Source: Isoperla grammatica
Lineage: Eukaryota; Arthropoda; Insecta; Plecoptera; Perlodidae
DNA length: 64,000 bases
Assembly: GCA_945910005.1 (NCBI GenBank)
Contig: CAMDTW010000155.1
Span: 1-64,000, forward strand
Direction: 5' to 3'
In this document: in pieces, positions 1 through 39,100 of the stretch
How positions within the stretch are numbered: the stretch's first letter is position 1
Layout of the letters: every line of letters begins with the position of its first letter
Notes under the pieces: model-generated
What the model saw: only the letters and a program-made list of their open reading frames with translations
Databases searched by the model: none
Told to the model about the DNA's origin: nothing
Translations under genes and position numbers: made by a program

Positions 1-330
1 TTATCTCTGTATGCTCCCCCCCTCCCCCCCCCATCACATAACACCTTGTGAGATGCAATGCAACAGGTTGTCCAAAAACAACTAGACAAGCAAAAAATTG
101 GTCTGTTAAATTTTCTTCAAAATTGTCAACATGGCAGAAAATTTACAAAATTATTAACACTCATTTAAATAGGGCATAAGTTACTTTTAACAACTTTTTT
201 TTAAATTTCCCAAAAATACCAAATTTCGTTATTAAATAGCCCAAATTTCTGGTCAGTGCAAGTACCTGAAACTACCCGAAATTTCGGGTACGCGCAGACC
301 CCTACTAGTAACTATTATCAAATTTCACAG
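1..330 (+). other. Intron 5' of the first DOCK exon
   Basis: A+T-rich noncoding sequence ending in an acceptor at 330. No gene or repeat recognised. Confidence 0.5.
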
Positions 331-26898
<26,568 letters not shown>

Positions 26899-27187
26899 AG
26901 CTGCCTTGCACCGCCACCTTAGCCCATGCTTGCCTAATGCATGTATCACAGTCGACATGTTAACGTTAGTTTTGTGTGTTTTAACGAGGTTATATATAAT
27001 ATAATATAGTAGTATATAATGTATTACATTTAGTTGTAATCAACCTTTGTTAAGGAATGCAAAACACGTGTCGATTATGAAACGTGCATTAAACTTACGT
27101 ATCTTATCACTTTATTCTCAGGCCAGCTCTGCTTCAAGCTGTCTTTATTCGCACTGTATTCTCCGACCAGTAGGCCAAGAAGACATT

Positions 27188-27206
27188 TTATTATTATTAT
27201 TAATAC

Positions 27207-27296
<90 letters not shown>
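27188..27296. repeat. (ATT)n microsatellite in the DOCK 3' UTR
   Basis: About 100 bp of ATT; the polyleucine and polyasparagine frames over it are artefacts. Confidence 0.95.
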
Positions 27297-27297
<1 letters not shown>

Positions 27298-27698
27298 AGT
27301 TATTATCATTGTTATTATTGCTATGATGTTGCGTAGCAATTCTCACAATATGCTTTATAAAAGCTCAACATTTTATAAATAACATGTTTTTTATTACAAA
27401 CACAAGACCCATTCTGAGTATAGTTTTTCTTACTTTGTGTGTGTACTCTGTACCTAGCACTTGAGTATCCTGAAGTTTCTTACACAACTGGCTGTTTTGT
27501 TGGTTCCTTCCACTATATATTGTATTCCCTGATCTAATCATTTATATGGTTTTACACTGCATTTATTTGTATATTTTATAGACTCTTACCACCATTACTA
27601 GATCTGAGATCAATAGTAAACATTAATAATTTTATTAAAAGCATACATTTATATGTTAATGTTCCTGTTAGTATTTGTATGATGTCTTATATGGACAT

Positions 27699-27704
27699 AA
27701 TAAA
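27699..27704 (+). promoter_or_regulatory. Candidate poly(A) signal of the DOCK gene
   Basis: Canonical AATAAA about 800 bp after the stop codon. A+T-rich surroundings make chance hits common. Confidence 0.35.
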
Positions 27705-28185
27705 TTGATATGTGGTTTATTTCTGTGTCACCTACATTCATTTTGTCAATATTCCATTTTATTTCTCGATCCAAGTTTTAAGCTCTTGTTGGTGAGTGAC
27801 ACATGGCATACGAGCATTTGGTTATTTAACCGTAATCACGGGTCATATTGCAAATCTTGTTATGACTAGGTGTGCGATCCGTTTTCAGCTTTCAGTTTTT
27901 TCTTTGTTAAAGCCCGATTGTGTCATTCGAAATTTGTGACCTTATATTCATGCAAGACTTCGAGCACAATAACATAGAAAAATAGCAGATTAAACTTTAA
28001 TTGATTAGCCATGTTGACATGGAGTATTGAGTATTGGATTGGGGTTGGATTGGATTCAGATCTATGCGTTTACATGACCCGAATTTATCACACAATCAGT
28101 TCGTTTTCAATACCAAGCGAGTGCAACCTAGCGGTAGTTTTATAAGCTTCTTATCCACTGCCATCTTTAATCTGGCTATCAGAAA

Positions 28186-28405
28186 CAAGGTCTACTGGAT
28201 TTACTCCTAGCGGAGTAAAGCTGGATTCATGATATTGCGTTGTTCTGCGGGACAATGCGCGACGGAGGTTTTGGGCCAATCAGGAGCGACCTAAGTGCAC
28301 GCAGGTCGCTTCTGATTGGCCCAAAACCGTCGTCGCGCACCGTCCCGCAGAACAACGCAATGTCATGAATCCAGCTTAATGCGAGTAGCGTTCTAGTGGA
28401 CCTTG
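28186..28405. mobile_element. Small hAT-type MITE nested in unit 1 (8-bp TSD)
   Basis: Ends CAAGGTCTACTGGA and TCTAGTGGACCTTG are inverted and flanked by ATCAGAAA on both sides (28178-28185, 28406-28413). Unit 2 of the dimer has the uninserted site (ATCTGAAA) near 28865. The original MITE was only about 57 bp before the inner element landed in it. Confidence 0.9.
28218..28377. mobile_element. Near-perfect palindromic MITE nested in the hAT MITE
   Basis: Inverted arms AAGCTGGATTCATGA and TCATGAATCCAGCTT continue inward through GCGTTGTTCTGCGGGAC and GGGCCAATCAG. TAA flanks both sides once the ends are set at AGCTGG and CCAGCT; a 3-bp TWA duplication is typical of PIF/Harbinger. About 160 bp. 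Confidence 0.85.
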
Positions 28406-29286
28406 ATCAGAAAGTGGATGCATTAGTTGGTGAAACACAGGAGGTTGTACCATAACCTTACTTTTGTTTTGTTTTTTGTCATGTTACCTCTTAACACGAC
28501 CACACGTTTCTTTAGACATTACTGCTCGTTTTTTACGTAAACACGCACACTCCGACGTCTGTGTTTGCGGTATGACGCTTTAAACCGCGGGCTGATCGCC
28601 GTCACCTGTCACAATACACACGTACAACAACAACAACCTTGATGAATTCGATACGATACTAGAAAGTTGTTTAAATGCACAGATTCAATACAATAGCTAT
28701 GTTTACATGGCGTATTGAGTATTGGATTGGGATTGGATTGGATTCAGATCGATGCGTTTACATGACCCGAATTTATCACGCACTCACTTCGATTTCAATA
28801 CCAAGCGATTGCAATCTAGCGGTGTTTTTATGAACTAATCCACTGCCATCTTTAATCTGGCTATCTGAAAGTGGATGCATTAGTTGGTGTAACGCAGGCG
28901 GTTGTACCATAACCTTATTTTTGTTTTGTTTTTTGTCATGTTACCTCTTCACACGACCACACGTTTCGTTTAGACATTACAGCTCGTTCTTTTAAGTAAA
29001 CACGCACAGTCCAACGTCTGTGTTCGCGGTATGACGCTTTAAACCGCGGGCTGATCGCCGTCAACTGTCACAATACACACGTACAACAACAACAACCTTG
29101 GTGAATTCGATACGATACTAGAAAGTCGTTTACATGCAGAGGATTCAATACAATCTCTCAATACGATCCCAGCTTTTAGGGGATTGGATTCAACCGATCC
29201 AATCCGAGTTTAAAGTGTTTACATGGAGGATTGAACAGCCGGATCGTACTCAATACCGTATTGAATCCTCCATGTAAACATGGCTA

Positions 29287-29923
29287 TTGCAAATGTGTAG
29301 GCCTAGTTATAAAGTAACGTGCATAAATGTAACTTGAAAAATGGGCAATGCCAAGATCAAAATCTCTCCTAACCTAATGCTTGGGCTGTAATTTACCTCT
29401 GTTGAAATTCATACCACAGATAACGTTCATACTAATGTGCCATCGAGTATAGCTGATATATGAAGTGAATATGAAAATTTTGTGTGGACATCATTTGATT
29501 CAATAACCTATTTGTGATTGATAAGATTTTCCTACAGGTGTTTCAAAATCTCAAATCCAAGCTTTCCCTAGGCCTAGCAAGCCTTCAAGCTCTAGCCTAC
29601 AACCCAAAATATGTCTTTGAAAAGAAAAATGCAAAATTATAATTCACAGGGATGATGACATTGCCCAATTTATGAGGCACTAGTTAGTGATAGAAAATCA
29701 TCTTATCTTACATGATTTTTTCAATTAAAAATTTATGATTGTGTGAGAAAATCTGTACCATAGAGAAAATAAATCTGTATATTGTAGGAGACAATCGGGT
29801 CTCGAAGTCGGGGCCTTGTAATCGTTGTTTTACCGCGTAATATTAAATTTATCGATGTATCGAACTCGCACCGGATATCTGCCAATCGCAACTCGGGAAT
29901 CGCGTAAACGTCATTTAATAAAC
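29287..29923 (+). promoter_or_regulatory. Upstream region of the RUFY gene
   Basis: Non-repetitive sequence ahead of the first ATG, becoming less A+T-rich from about 29790. It must hold a promoter if exon 1a is a true first exon; no TATA or initiator is convincing. Confidence 0.35.
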
Positions 29924-30128
29924 ATGGCTGCTGCTTGTAGTGTAGATTTGCCAATATCTCCGACTGAAACCGCTTCAATGACTGAATCTGTTGTTAATTA
30001 TAATAATAAAAGTGTATCACGTTCCCCATCAACTTCTTCTCTCAAAGAAGATCGCTGGCCACATCTACTGGTGTCCAAGAAACCGATTTCTAAACCGAAT
30101 AACAGGAGGACCCGTTTCGTGCCCGCAG
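29924..30128 (+). CDS. RUFY exon 1a (first exon, isoform A)
   Basis: ATG in a good context (aacATGG) begins [20 protein letters not shown], then [20 protein letters not shown] and [10 protein letters not shown], with a GTAATT donor in phase 1 that fits exon 2. Serine/threonine-rich, probably disordered. The ATG is preceded by an in-frame open stretch, so the start is the first M with good context. Confidence 0.7.
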
Positions 30129-33100
30129 GTAATTTAAGCCTAGGCCCTAGGCCTTGGTTTGTAGGTTGTTCTGTCATCTGTCTTGTTGTCAGCTGATCGA
30201 CGTCAACAAAAATATAAGCGTATAACTAGGCCTAGGCTATTTATCTAATGTGAGAATATCTCACAAATTCACTCACGGCGTAGACCTAGGCTATATTTAA
30301 GATTCAATTTGACGTTCAGTTACGCCCACCGTACACATACGAAGGTAGGTAGAAGGCCCCTAGTTCAAGCATGTCATGTATTTTAATCATTCATTTTCGA
30401 AGACAGCAAGACAGATATCTCCCAAAAAAATAACTTGCAGGTAAGCTGCTTACACATTTTGTTTTAGGCATGGGCATTAGTTTTATGTGCTGTTGGAATT
30501 ACGTCTTAGAGCTCCCTCTGTGCTGTGCTGTCACTTCCTAGGCCACCTGCCAAGTTGGCCCATGCGTCGGTGCTAGGTATTGATTTTCAGAGTGGTCTGT
30601 GTAGCGCCCTGCCATCTAGAGTTAGAATGTGGTAGGAAATCAATACCATCAGAACTGTGACAGAACAGAGGTTTGAGCAGCTATGAATCATATTATTTGA
30701 ATGTGTTTTGTATCATACTCATGGTGTTGTCTTTTTAAGAAAACAATTTGTAATCACTAAACAGTGCATTGTGTTCAATTTCATCAATGTTAAAGACATT
30801 TCACACTGCAGCAACTTGATGCAGTATGAGCAGAGCCAGACATTTTCAGAGGAAGCTGGTCAAGCAAGGATAGGTCAGGGTGCTACACCCTCAGCCGTGT
30901 CATGTTTGTAGTTCTAAACGTCAGGCATTCGATTATTTAAGTGTGCACAAAAGAGTCAATTTTGCGTTAATTGTAAATGCAAATAAGGTAAAAATTGTGA
31001 TAATGATCGACCAAGAGATGGCTGGTGCCCAGGACACCATTTATTTGTGTAACTTCAGAGTATCAGTTGATGGTGAATGGCTTTGTCTCAAGGAACTTCA
31101 TGACGTTGAGTTCAGTGTTCCAGAGCCGACATCGCAGCTCTCCTCTCCTTCCCCAGAAGAGCCCTTACCATTACTTGGTACATACTTTGCCGGTACAGAA
31201 ATTAGACATACGTCACCTAATACTTCACCTAAATACTTGTCATGGGCCTTTCATAAAATATAAACTTTTTCATAAACTTAATTTAAGCAATATCTTTAAA
31301 AAACCTGCATGGCTTTGTTTCAGCTCGAGATCCTGTAGTAATTGAACGCAGTAACTTAGTAAACATATCCAAGCTAATTGTAAAAGAGTTGATCGAGACA
31401 TCGTTAAAATTCGGTCGTCAACTCGACTCGGACCACATGCCACTTCAGCACTTTTTCATTGTGTTGGAGCATGTGCTCCGGCATGGACTTAAGCCCAAGA
31501 AGGGTCTGCTTGGTCCCAAGAAGGAGCTTTGGGACATCTTACAAACTGTAGAAAAATATACTTTGGAAGCACAAGATATTACATCTAGTGTTCGTGATCT
31601 TCCTACTGTGAGGTTGGTATTGTAATCAAATCACAATGTTAAAGTACACTACAAATTCTAGCTTTATTTTACTATCCCCAGTCAGACAAGACACACAGTC
31701 ATGCACTCTTGGCACTACCTCAACTATTTTACTATTTGCTTATTTTTTATGGGATCTCAACAATGGTATTAAACTCCTGATTGTTGTGGTACTTATTAAA
31801 TTGGTCTCATGGGCCACTCAACAACACATGCAAAGTTTGTCAATAATCTGTTGGCACTTTGTGTGCACTATGCTAAAGTGTGAAACTATGTTTTTATGTG
31901 GCATTTTAATTCTCTTTCCGTTTAAGTAAGGTGTGAGGGACATAGTTTTTTGGAAACATTGGAAACAAAACACAAACATGCTTGCAAATTACAACTGATA
32001 GAAACAAAATTGCAGGCCTAATGCACTTTATTTATTTATTTATGGTATTTATTTATTTATTTAAATTTTCTCTTAGTGAGAAAGGATTTCAGATTATGTT
32101 TGAAGAATAGCAGGAAGGGAGAGGTTTTTCACAAACCACTAAAAGATAAATGTCTCGAGTCTTTTAAGAATTGGTGGGCATAACTGTGCGGTTACACAAC
32201 ACAAAGGGGTAAATGCGTAGTAAATTTGGGGTAATAGTAAAGGATGCATTTTAGTTAGTACACTAAAAGTTTCAATTTTGGTTCTCATCATATTTGTTTT
32301 AAATGAAAACATGGCATTCTCACATTTCTACTTGCTTTTCTATTAACAACTCATTACAAGGTAATAATAACAGAACACAAATACATTTAAACTAATTGGA
32401 GTGTTAATTTACCTATGTATTTTCCGTAGTACGCACATGGGAAGAGCAAGAGCTTGGCTTCGACTGGCGCTCATGCAGAAAAAGTTGGCTGATTATCTGA
32501 AAATACTGATTGACCACAAAGAAGACTTCCTGGGTGATTTCTTTGAACCTGATGCCTTAATGATGAGTGATGAGGCAATCATCATCATGGGTCTGCTTGT
32601 CGGACTCAATGTTGTGGACTGCAACTTGTGTGTTAAGGTGAATAACAACAGTTTCGAGTATCTAGACCTACCAATAACCGTGGACTAAAAACTTTAACCC
32701 TCGCTGTTCCACCATTTCAGAATAAATGTACTTTTTTAAGCTAGTCAACCTGAAATCGTAGTCATAGGCGCCGACTACGGGGGGGCTTGAGGTCTAGCGC
32801 CCCCCCTGACAAATCCCAGCGGGGGCTGAGCCCCCCCTGAGATTTGAAGTTTGTACTTTTTTGTTTGAAGAAAAAGTTCATTTTAATAATAATAAAAATA
32901 AATAAAAACGATTAAGTCATCAGGTCATAATTCCCTCAATTTAAATTAAATTTTTTGTTATTGTTTTTCTGAAGTTAAATTTAAAAAATATTGTGATTTC
33001 TAGCTTGAAATATCAGATACTTGCAGTCCAGAACGTTCTCAGGTATCAAAATCCAAAAGCAAATTAGGATCAAGTATTTAAAAAAAACTTATATAGAAGG

Positions 33101-36100
33101 CAAGCATTATCTTGTAGAATCCCAATTAGGCTACTTACTCCCAACTTCCTAAGCCCCAAAATTAATTACTAAATAATTCTCGTCATCGTTCTAATTTTTG
33201 CTGGTGGTTTTTTGGTTTTTGCACTACAAAAACGACAGTATTTCGGTATTGCATTCAGTACGGTATTTTTTCTGAAACGCTCAGAACGCGCTCTAAAGGC
33301 CTCATTTTTTTAAATTTTGCCTGCGGCGCTATTATTGGGGGCCTATGCCCCCCAAACCACCCGTGTTTTTTTATCCTCGATAGATAATATGAATTATGAT
33401 AATATGAATATGAATCATAATAATATTAATATGAATTTTGAAATATGGTAACCCTAGTTTTTATGCGAGTCCTTTCTGAGCCCCCCCTGAAATGTTAACA
33501 AGTCGGCGCCTATGATCGTAGTCTACTCTAGACTAATGACAAAATTTCAGTATTTTGCTGAAGTACCTTCTCAAGTTTCTGGATCTGGATTCTAAGGTTG
33601 GAATTCATAGTCGGCCCCTACACCTAGGGGCGCCCATTGTTACCAAGGTAACAATTGTTTGCATGTTATTTCCCATAAACAAAACAAATCCATAGCAACA
33701 ATGGGTGCCCCTAGGTGTAGGGGTCGACTATGAATTCCAACCTTTTAAGTATCATACTGGAGCAGACCTAAATTACTTCTGTTGAACACTTTTCAAATTT
33801 AAAGATCATTTTGTAGAACCTAAATTATATATAGTATCTAGGCCTACTTAGCCTACCTTAATATCATAACTTAAATTTATTAACAAATCGATAAGGACTA
33901 AGAAGACTGGGCCCAGATTCACAAAAGTGCCTAGTGCTAAGACGTCCTAGTTTAGGCAAATCTTAGTGAAATTAATCACGCATATATCGTTCTGCAATGT
34001 CCTAAAGATACAATGTAGTTATATAACAACAATTTAACTAATAAAATTGTATTGTGAATGTGCAGTCATACCCAAGGATGATTTATCTTGATTTATCTAT
34101 CTAGGATTTGCCTAACTTAGGACAACTTAGAGTTAGGCATCTTTGTGAATCCAGGCCCTGGAATTTACTATAGTATCATGTCTGTATTTTTCACTAACTG
34201 TACAATGGAGAAAAAGTTGTATTCTATTATATTTTATTCTATTCTATTCTATTCTATTCTATGCTTTTCTATACTATGAAGGGAAGAGTGGCCTGGTAAG
34301 ACAGAAATAACTGGAACTAGGTTCCATACCGACCCACCATAGAGCTGGACATAGCCGCCAATCAATCTCGGAGTAGAATGTTAATTTCCATTGTAAATCT
34401 ATTAAGTATATGACTGTATAGTAGGAAACACGCGTACGATTTTTTTTGTTAAACCAAACACTTAGTTTAATAGTATCAGATACAAAAAGTATATTAATGC
34501 AAGTCCCAAGTAAAAAATAAATTTTTAAATAGGTTTATTGTGGTCGCATTTATTGAAGTTTAAACTCGGGGATCTGAAACGCGTACAGGTGGCTGTGACG
34601 CAATGATTCTGTAGACGTGGCGTAACAGACCAATCGCTGAGGCGGTGAGCGTACATAGTACAAAACCATGACGTCAAATCCACTCTACATGGCGGCGGCT
34701 CGTTTTTCGGGCTCTTTTATTTATCGTTACTAAACCAATTATTTTGAGACATAGACTGATCCGTTTTTCAAAATTCAAAGACACAAAATTATTAAATGAG
34801 AGACAAGGTATTTAAAAATCGATTAAAATTTTCATACGCGTGTTCCCTGTTGTATACATACTACAACAATGGTTTTCCAAATTGGTCATTTGCAAATTTT
34901 TGACTTTTATAGGAAGAGGACTTGGACTTCCAACAAGGTGTGATAGACTTCTCCCTTTATCTTCGCTCCAGCCATCACCCACCAGGCGAGTTTGCCCCCG
35001 ATGAACTGGATCCAGACAACATGACAACTGTTCTCGACCAGAAGAACTACATCGAGGAACTCAACAGACATCTAAAGTAAGCGATTGATTAGCAATTGTG
35101 AACCAAGTACAGAATACTGACGCTAACAACCATTAACCAATGTACAACGTACCTAATGTACTTCGTAAAGTTCCGATTTTACGGATGGGAATTGACTCTT
35201 AAAAAAATCCAGAAAATAGAGAAATCCGTAAAATCTGTGGGAAATCAATCAATGGGAGAATTGAACAAAGGGGGAATAGAACAGAATTTTATGATTTCAT
35301 TAGCTGAGGCTTTTCATTTCATCCTTTGTTGGGACCGCGGATGAAAATATACACACTAATAAACACATAACAAAAACCGGAGGACCAGAGTACATTAAAA
35401 CTCACTAAAAACTAAAGGATTATCCAAAGGGTGGTTCAAATCACTAGATTAATGAAGCGTTTACTGAACAATAATATTTAACTTAAACAACAGGTATACA
35501 GTACACGTATACAGACCTATGATAATAAACTAAAGAATAAATAAACTAAATGTCGCGACGATGCGTGCAGTTGTGGCCGTAACGAGCCGACGTTGCTTTC
35601 GACCTCTCACGCTCGCGGTGGTAGGAACGGGTCTGCTAAAAGTCTTCGCCCTGACCATGGGACAAAGCCACCCTCGCCGAGGCATCTGCAGCTGGATCTA
35701 GGTCAGCTAGAACGCTGAAACAGGCAGTGTGCTCGCTCTCGGGAGGGATGGGGACACTATAATGTGCGCACCGAATTTAAATTACCACACGGAAGGTTTG
35801 ATGCACAAACATTCTCCCGCGTGAAAAGGAATTACTACCTTTTCAAGATAAGCTTTGAGAAAGCACAAATACACAAAAACACATAAACACTAATACACAA
35901 CACATGAAGATGGCCGAATTGAAGGCGAATGTAATTCGGGGAATGGACAGAGTTTATGAATGGGTCGGCGATAGGTGCCGGAGCCGGATCTGATTGTAGC
36001 CACTCGCACTCGTCCGTCTGGACCAGGGTGGACCTCGGTGACCACGGCTGTCTTCCATTGAAGGGGGGAACTTCCTTGACCAGGACCACAGTGCCTGGCA

Positions 36101-39100
36101 GCAGGTTGTGGTGAGGAGTCGTCCACTTGGATTGCTGATGGAGTCCATGGAGATAATCCGTCGACCATCTGCGCCACAGCTGCTGTGAAGCTCTCTGGAT
36201 AAGCTGCCAACGATCCAGCCTGTTGACTCGAAGATCAGACAGATCTGGGTCAGGAAGGGATGTCAGTGGTTCACCGATAAGAAAGTGACCAGGAGACAGA
36301 AATGTTATGGATGAGGGATCGTCACTTGTAAGTGGTGACAAAGGACGAGAATTAAGGCATGCTTCAACTTGGCATAACAAAGTACACATCTCCTCAAACG
36401 TAAAGAGACTGTTGCCTGCAATTCGTCGTAAGTGGTACTTCAGCGATTTTACGGCTGCTTACGGCTGCATGGGATACTTGTTGTCGTAGGACAGGTCGGC
36501 ATGGTGCAAGCGACTGCCTACGCGAAGTATCTGGTGTTGGTCAAGAAACGCGTTCAAGTTCTTGAGTTTACTTTTAGGTGGTAATGGAGTCGACGTGGAG
36601 ATACTCTTAATCTCTGTGGAGAAATATGCATGCTGTACTGCTCGTATACACGTTTGTAACGACTGCCGTAACTCCGTGCACGATAGTGTAGACTGCAGTC
36701 TTGCGTGTGGAGGTTTCCGACAGTTGTTGACGAAGCGTAAGCAATACGCAACAACACGCTGACATGTCGATAGCTTAGAGAATTTCTCGACGACTTCCAT
36801 TGTCCCGGGTTGTGCTGCTAGGAGCGAAACATTACCATTGGCCTTGCTGTTGCCTTCAATCTGGATCAGGTCTTGCGTGGCGGTGACAGGAGCATTGCAG
36901 ACGAATTCAGTGGGCCAACCGTTAGAGTGCTGTTGTAACCACTCCGGACCATTCCACCAAATGGTTAGATCACGCAGCTCTCCTGGATTGACTCCCCGAG
37001 AGATGTGATCTGCAGGGTTGTCCTGGGATCGGACATGATGCCACTCGTTCGTTGCTGTAGCGTCTTGGATTTCGGCCACGCGATTGGCAACGAAAGTTTT
37101 CCATCTCGTAGGACTTGCTGCTAACCAGGCGAGAACTACTGTTGAGTCGGTCCACAAGTATGTCTTGGCGACACTGATGTGCAGAGCAGCAAGGACCTTC
37201 GTTAAGAGGCGTGTGAGCAGCAACGCGCCACATAACTCTAGCCGAGGAATGGACTGCTTCTTGAGAGGAGCCACCTTTGACTTCGAACAAAGTAACTTGG
37301 TGGTAACTTCACCGAGCTCGTTCGTGGACCGAAGGTAGAGGCAGGCTCCGTAAGCGTGTTCAGACGCGTCGCAGAACCCGTGCAGTTGTATGTCTGTTGG
37401 GAGACCATGGGCTACCACCAATCTGTCAATGAAGATTGTGTTGAGCAGTGGGAGCGAGTCCTCGATGGTTTTCCATTGTCGCGTTAAAACTGCAGGAAGG
37501 CTGTCGTCCCAGCCAAGGTTTTCTAGCCATAATGTTTGAAGGAATATTTTACATAGGATGACCACTGGACTGACTAGCCCCAGTGGGTCAAAGATCGACG
37601 CAATGATGGCGAGCACTTGCCGTTTGTTGCGTGACAGACTAGTTGTCTCATTGTGAGGCCGAGTAGAACCGTTCACAATTTGCAAGTGGTCAGAACCTGG
37701 GTGCCAGAGTAGCCCTAGCGTCTTGACGTGATCGTCGTTGTCCAGCTGAAGAGGAAGCTGCGACTCGCGCCACTCTTCGGGAACTGCCTTCAGGAGAGCA
37801 GGATGATTGGCACACCACTTCCGAAGGGGGAATCCACCACTGTCGAGGAGATCGATCATTTGGGCTTGAAGTTCTAGCGCCTCGTCGATCGTGTCGTGTC
37901 CTGTGAGAACATCGTCGATATACATGTCACGCTTTACGATAGGTGCTGCTCGTGGAAAGCGGTGTGCTTCCTCATCTGCCAGTTGCTGGAGACATCTCGT
38001 TGCAAGGAACGGCGCTGAGGCGGTACCATAGGTGACTGTTGTCAGTTGGTATTCTCGAGGAAGCCCCTGTTCGTTACGCCCCCAGAGGATACGTTGCAGA
38101 TCGTAGTCTGCAGCATTTACCTTTATCTGCCTGTACATCTTGGAGATGTCTGCAGTGAACACAAATTGATGTATGCGAAACCTCAGCACAATGCTCATTA
38201 GGTCCTGTTGGATTGTAGGGCCAACAAGGAGCATGTCATTGAGCGACGTACCGTTGCTGGTTTTAGCCGACGCATCAAACACCACTCTGACCTTGGTGGA
38301 CGTACTAGACTCCTTGATGACAGGGTGATGAGGTAAATAGAAACATGGAGCTGCAGGTTTACCTGGATGGCTGACTTCTTGCATCTGACCGAGGTCCTCA
38401 TACTCAAACAAGAATTGTCTGTACTGTGTGTCGAGGTGAGCATCACGAGCAAGACGTCTCTCGATCTGGTACAGTCTAGAGCGAGATGTGCCGTACGACG
38501 CTCCAAGCTTTGCCGGGTCTTGCTTGAGTGGCAGACGGACGACAAAGCGACCTGTGGAGTCTCTGGTCGTGTTTTGAACGAAGTGAGATTCGCACAGCCG
38601 TTCGTCGTTGGACCGGACTGGCACTGTAATTTCCTCAACTTCCCAGAAGCGTTGCAGAATGTCATCACTACGTAAGAAGAAAGAGTGCTGTGACGGGTGT
38701 GGCTTGGAGTCGTCTTCTGGCGCTAGTTGGACGCGGCCAGATACAATCCACCCTAACCTTGTGTTTTGCAAGACAGGGTGATTGAGTCGTGTTCTCTGTT
38801 GCGGAAGCATGAGCTCGAAGAATATCTCAGCTCCGATGAGAAGGTCAATGGCCCCTGGCTGGTTGAACGTGGGATCAGCCAGGTTGATGTCTGTTGGTAG
38901 ACCCCATAGACACGGATTGATCAGTGTAGCAGGTGTGTTCCCAGTGATTCGGGGCAACACAGAACAACTGATGGAGGTTTTGTAGTCGCCATCAGTGGAT
39001 TGCAGATCGAGTGTGACGCAATACTTTGTTTCCGATGTCGCATCGTTGATTCCGTGTATGGGAAATCGGTTGTGGTGCTTTGTTAAGCGAAGACGCTGAG

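Larger units (their letters stand above)
26899..28005 (+). other. DOCK 3' UTR and downstream spacer
   Basis: Noncoding and A+T-rich. It contains an (ATT)n tract at 27188-27296 and a canonical AATAAA at 27699-27704, the best poly(A) signal I can see (ATTAAA also occurs near 27088). True transcript end unknown. Confidence 0.5.
28006..29286. mobile_element. Tandem dimer of a terminal-inverted-repeat element
   Basis: Starts TAGCCATGTTGACATGG and ends CCATGTAAACATGGCTA. The left end and internal part recur from 28694 (TAGCTATGTTTACATGG), giving two head-to-tail units of about 460 bp once the nested insertion in unit 1 is removed. GGATTGGATT-type repeats occur at both ends. No ORF. Confidence 0.8.

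Noticed and set aside
27047..27382. Polyleucine and polyasparagine frames
   Set aside because: Microsatellite in the DOCK 3' UTR.
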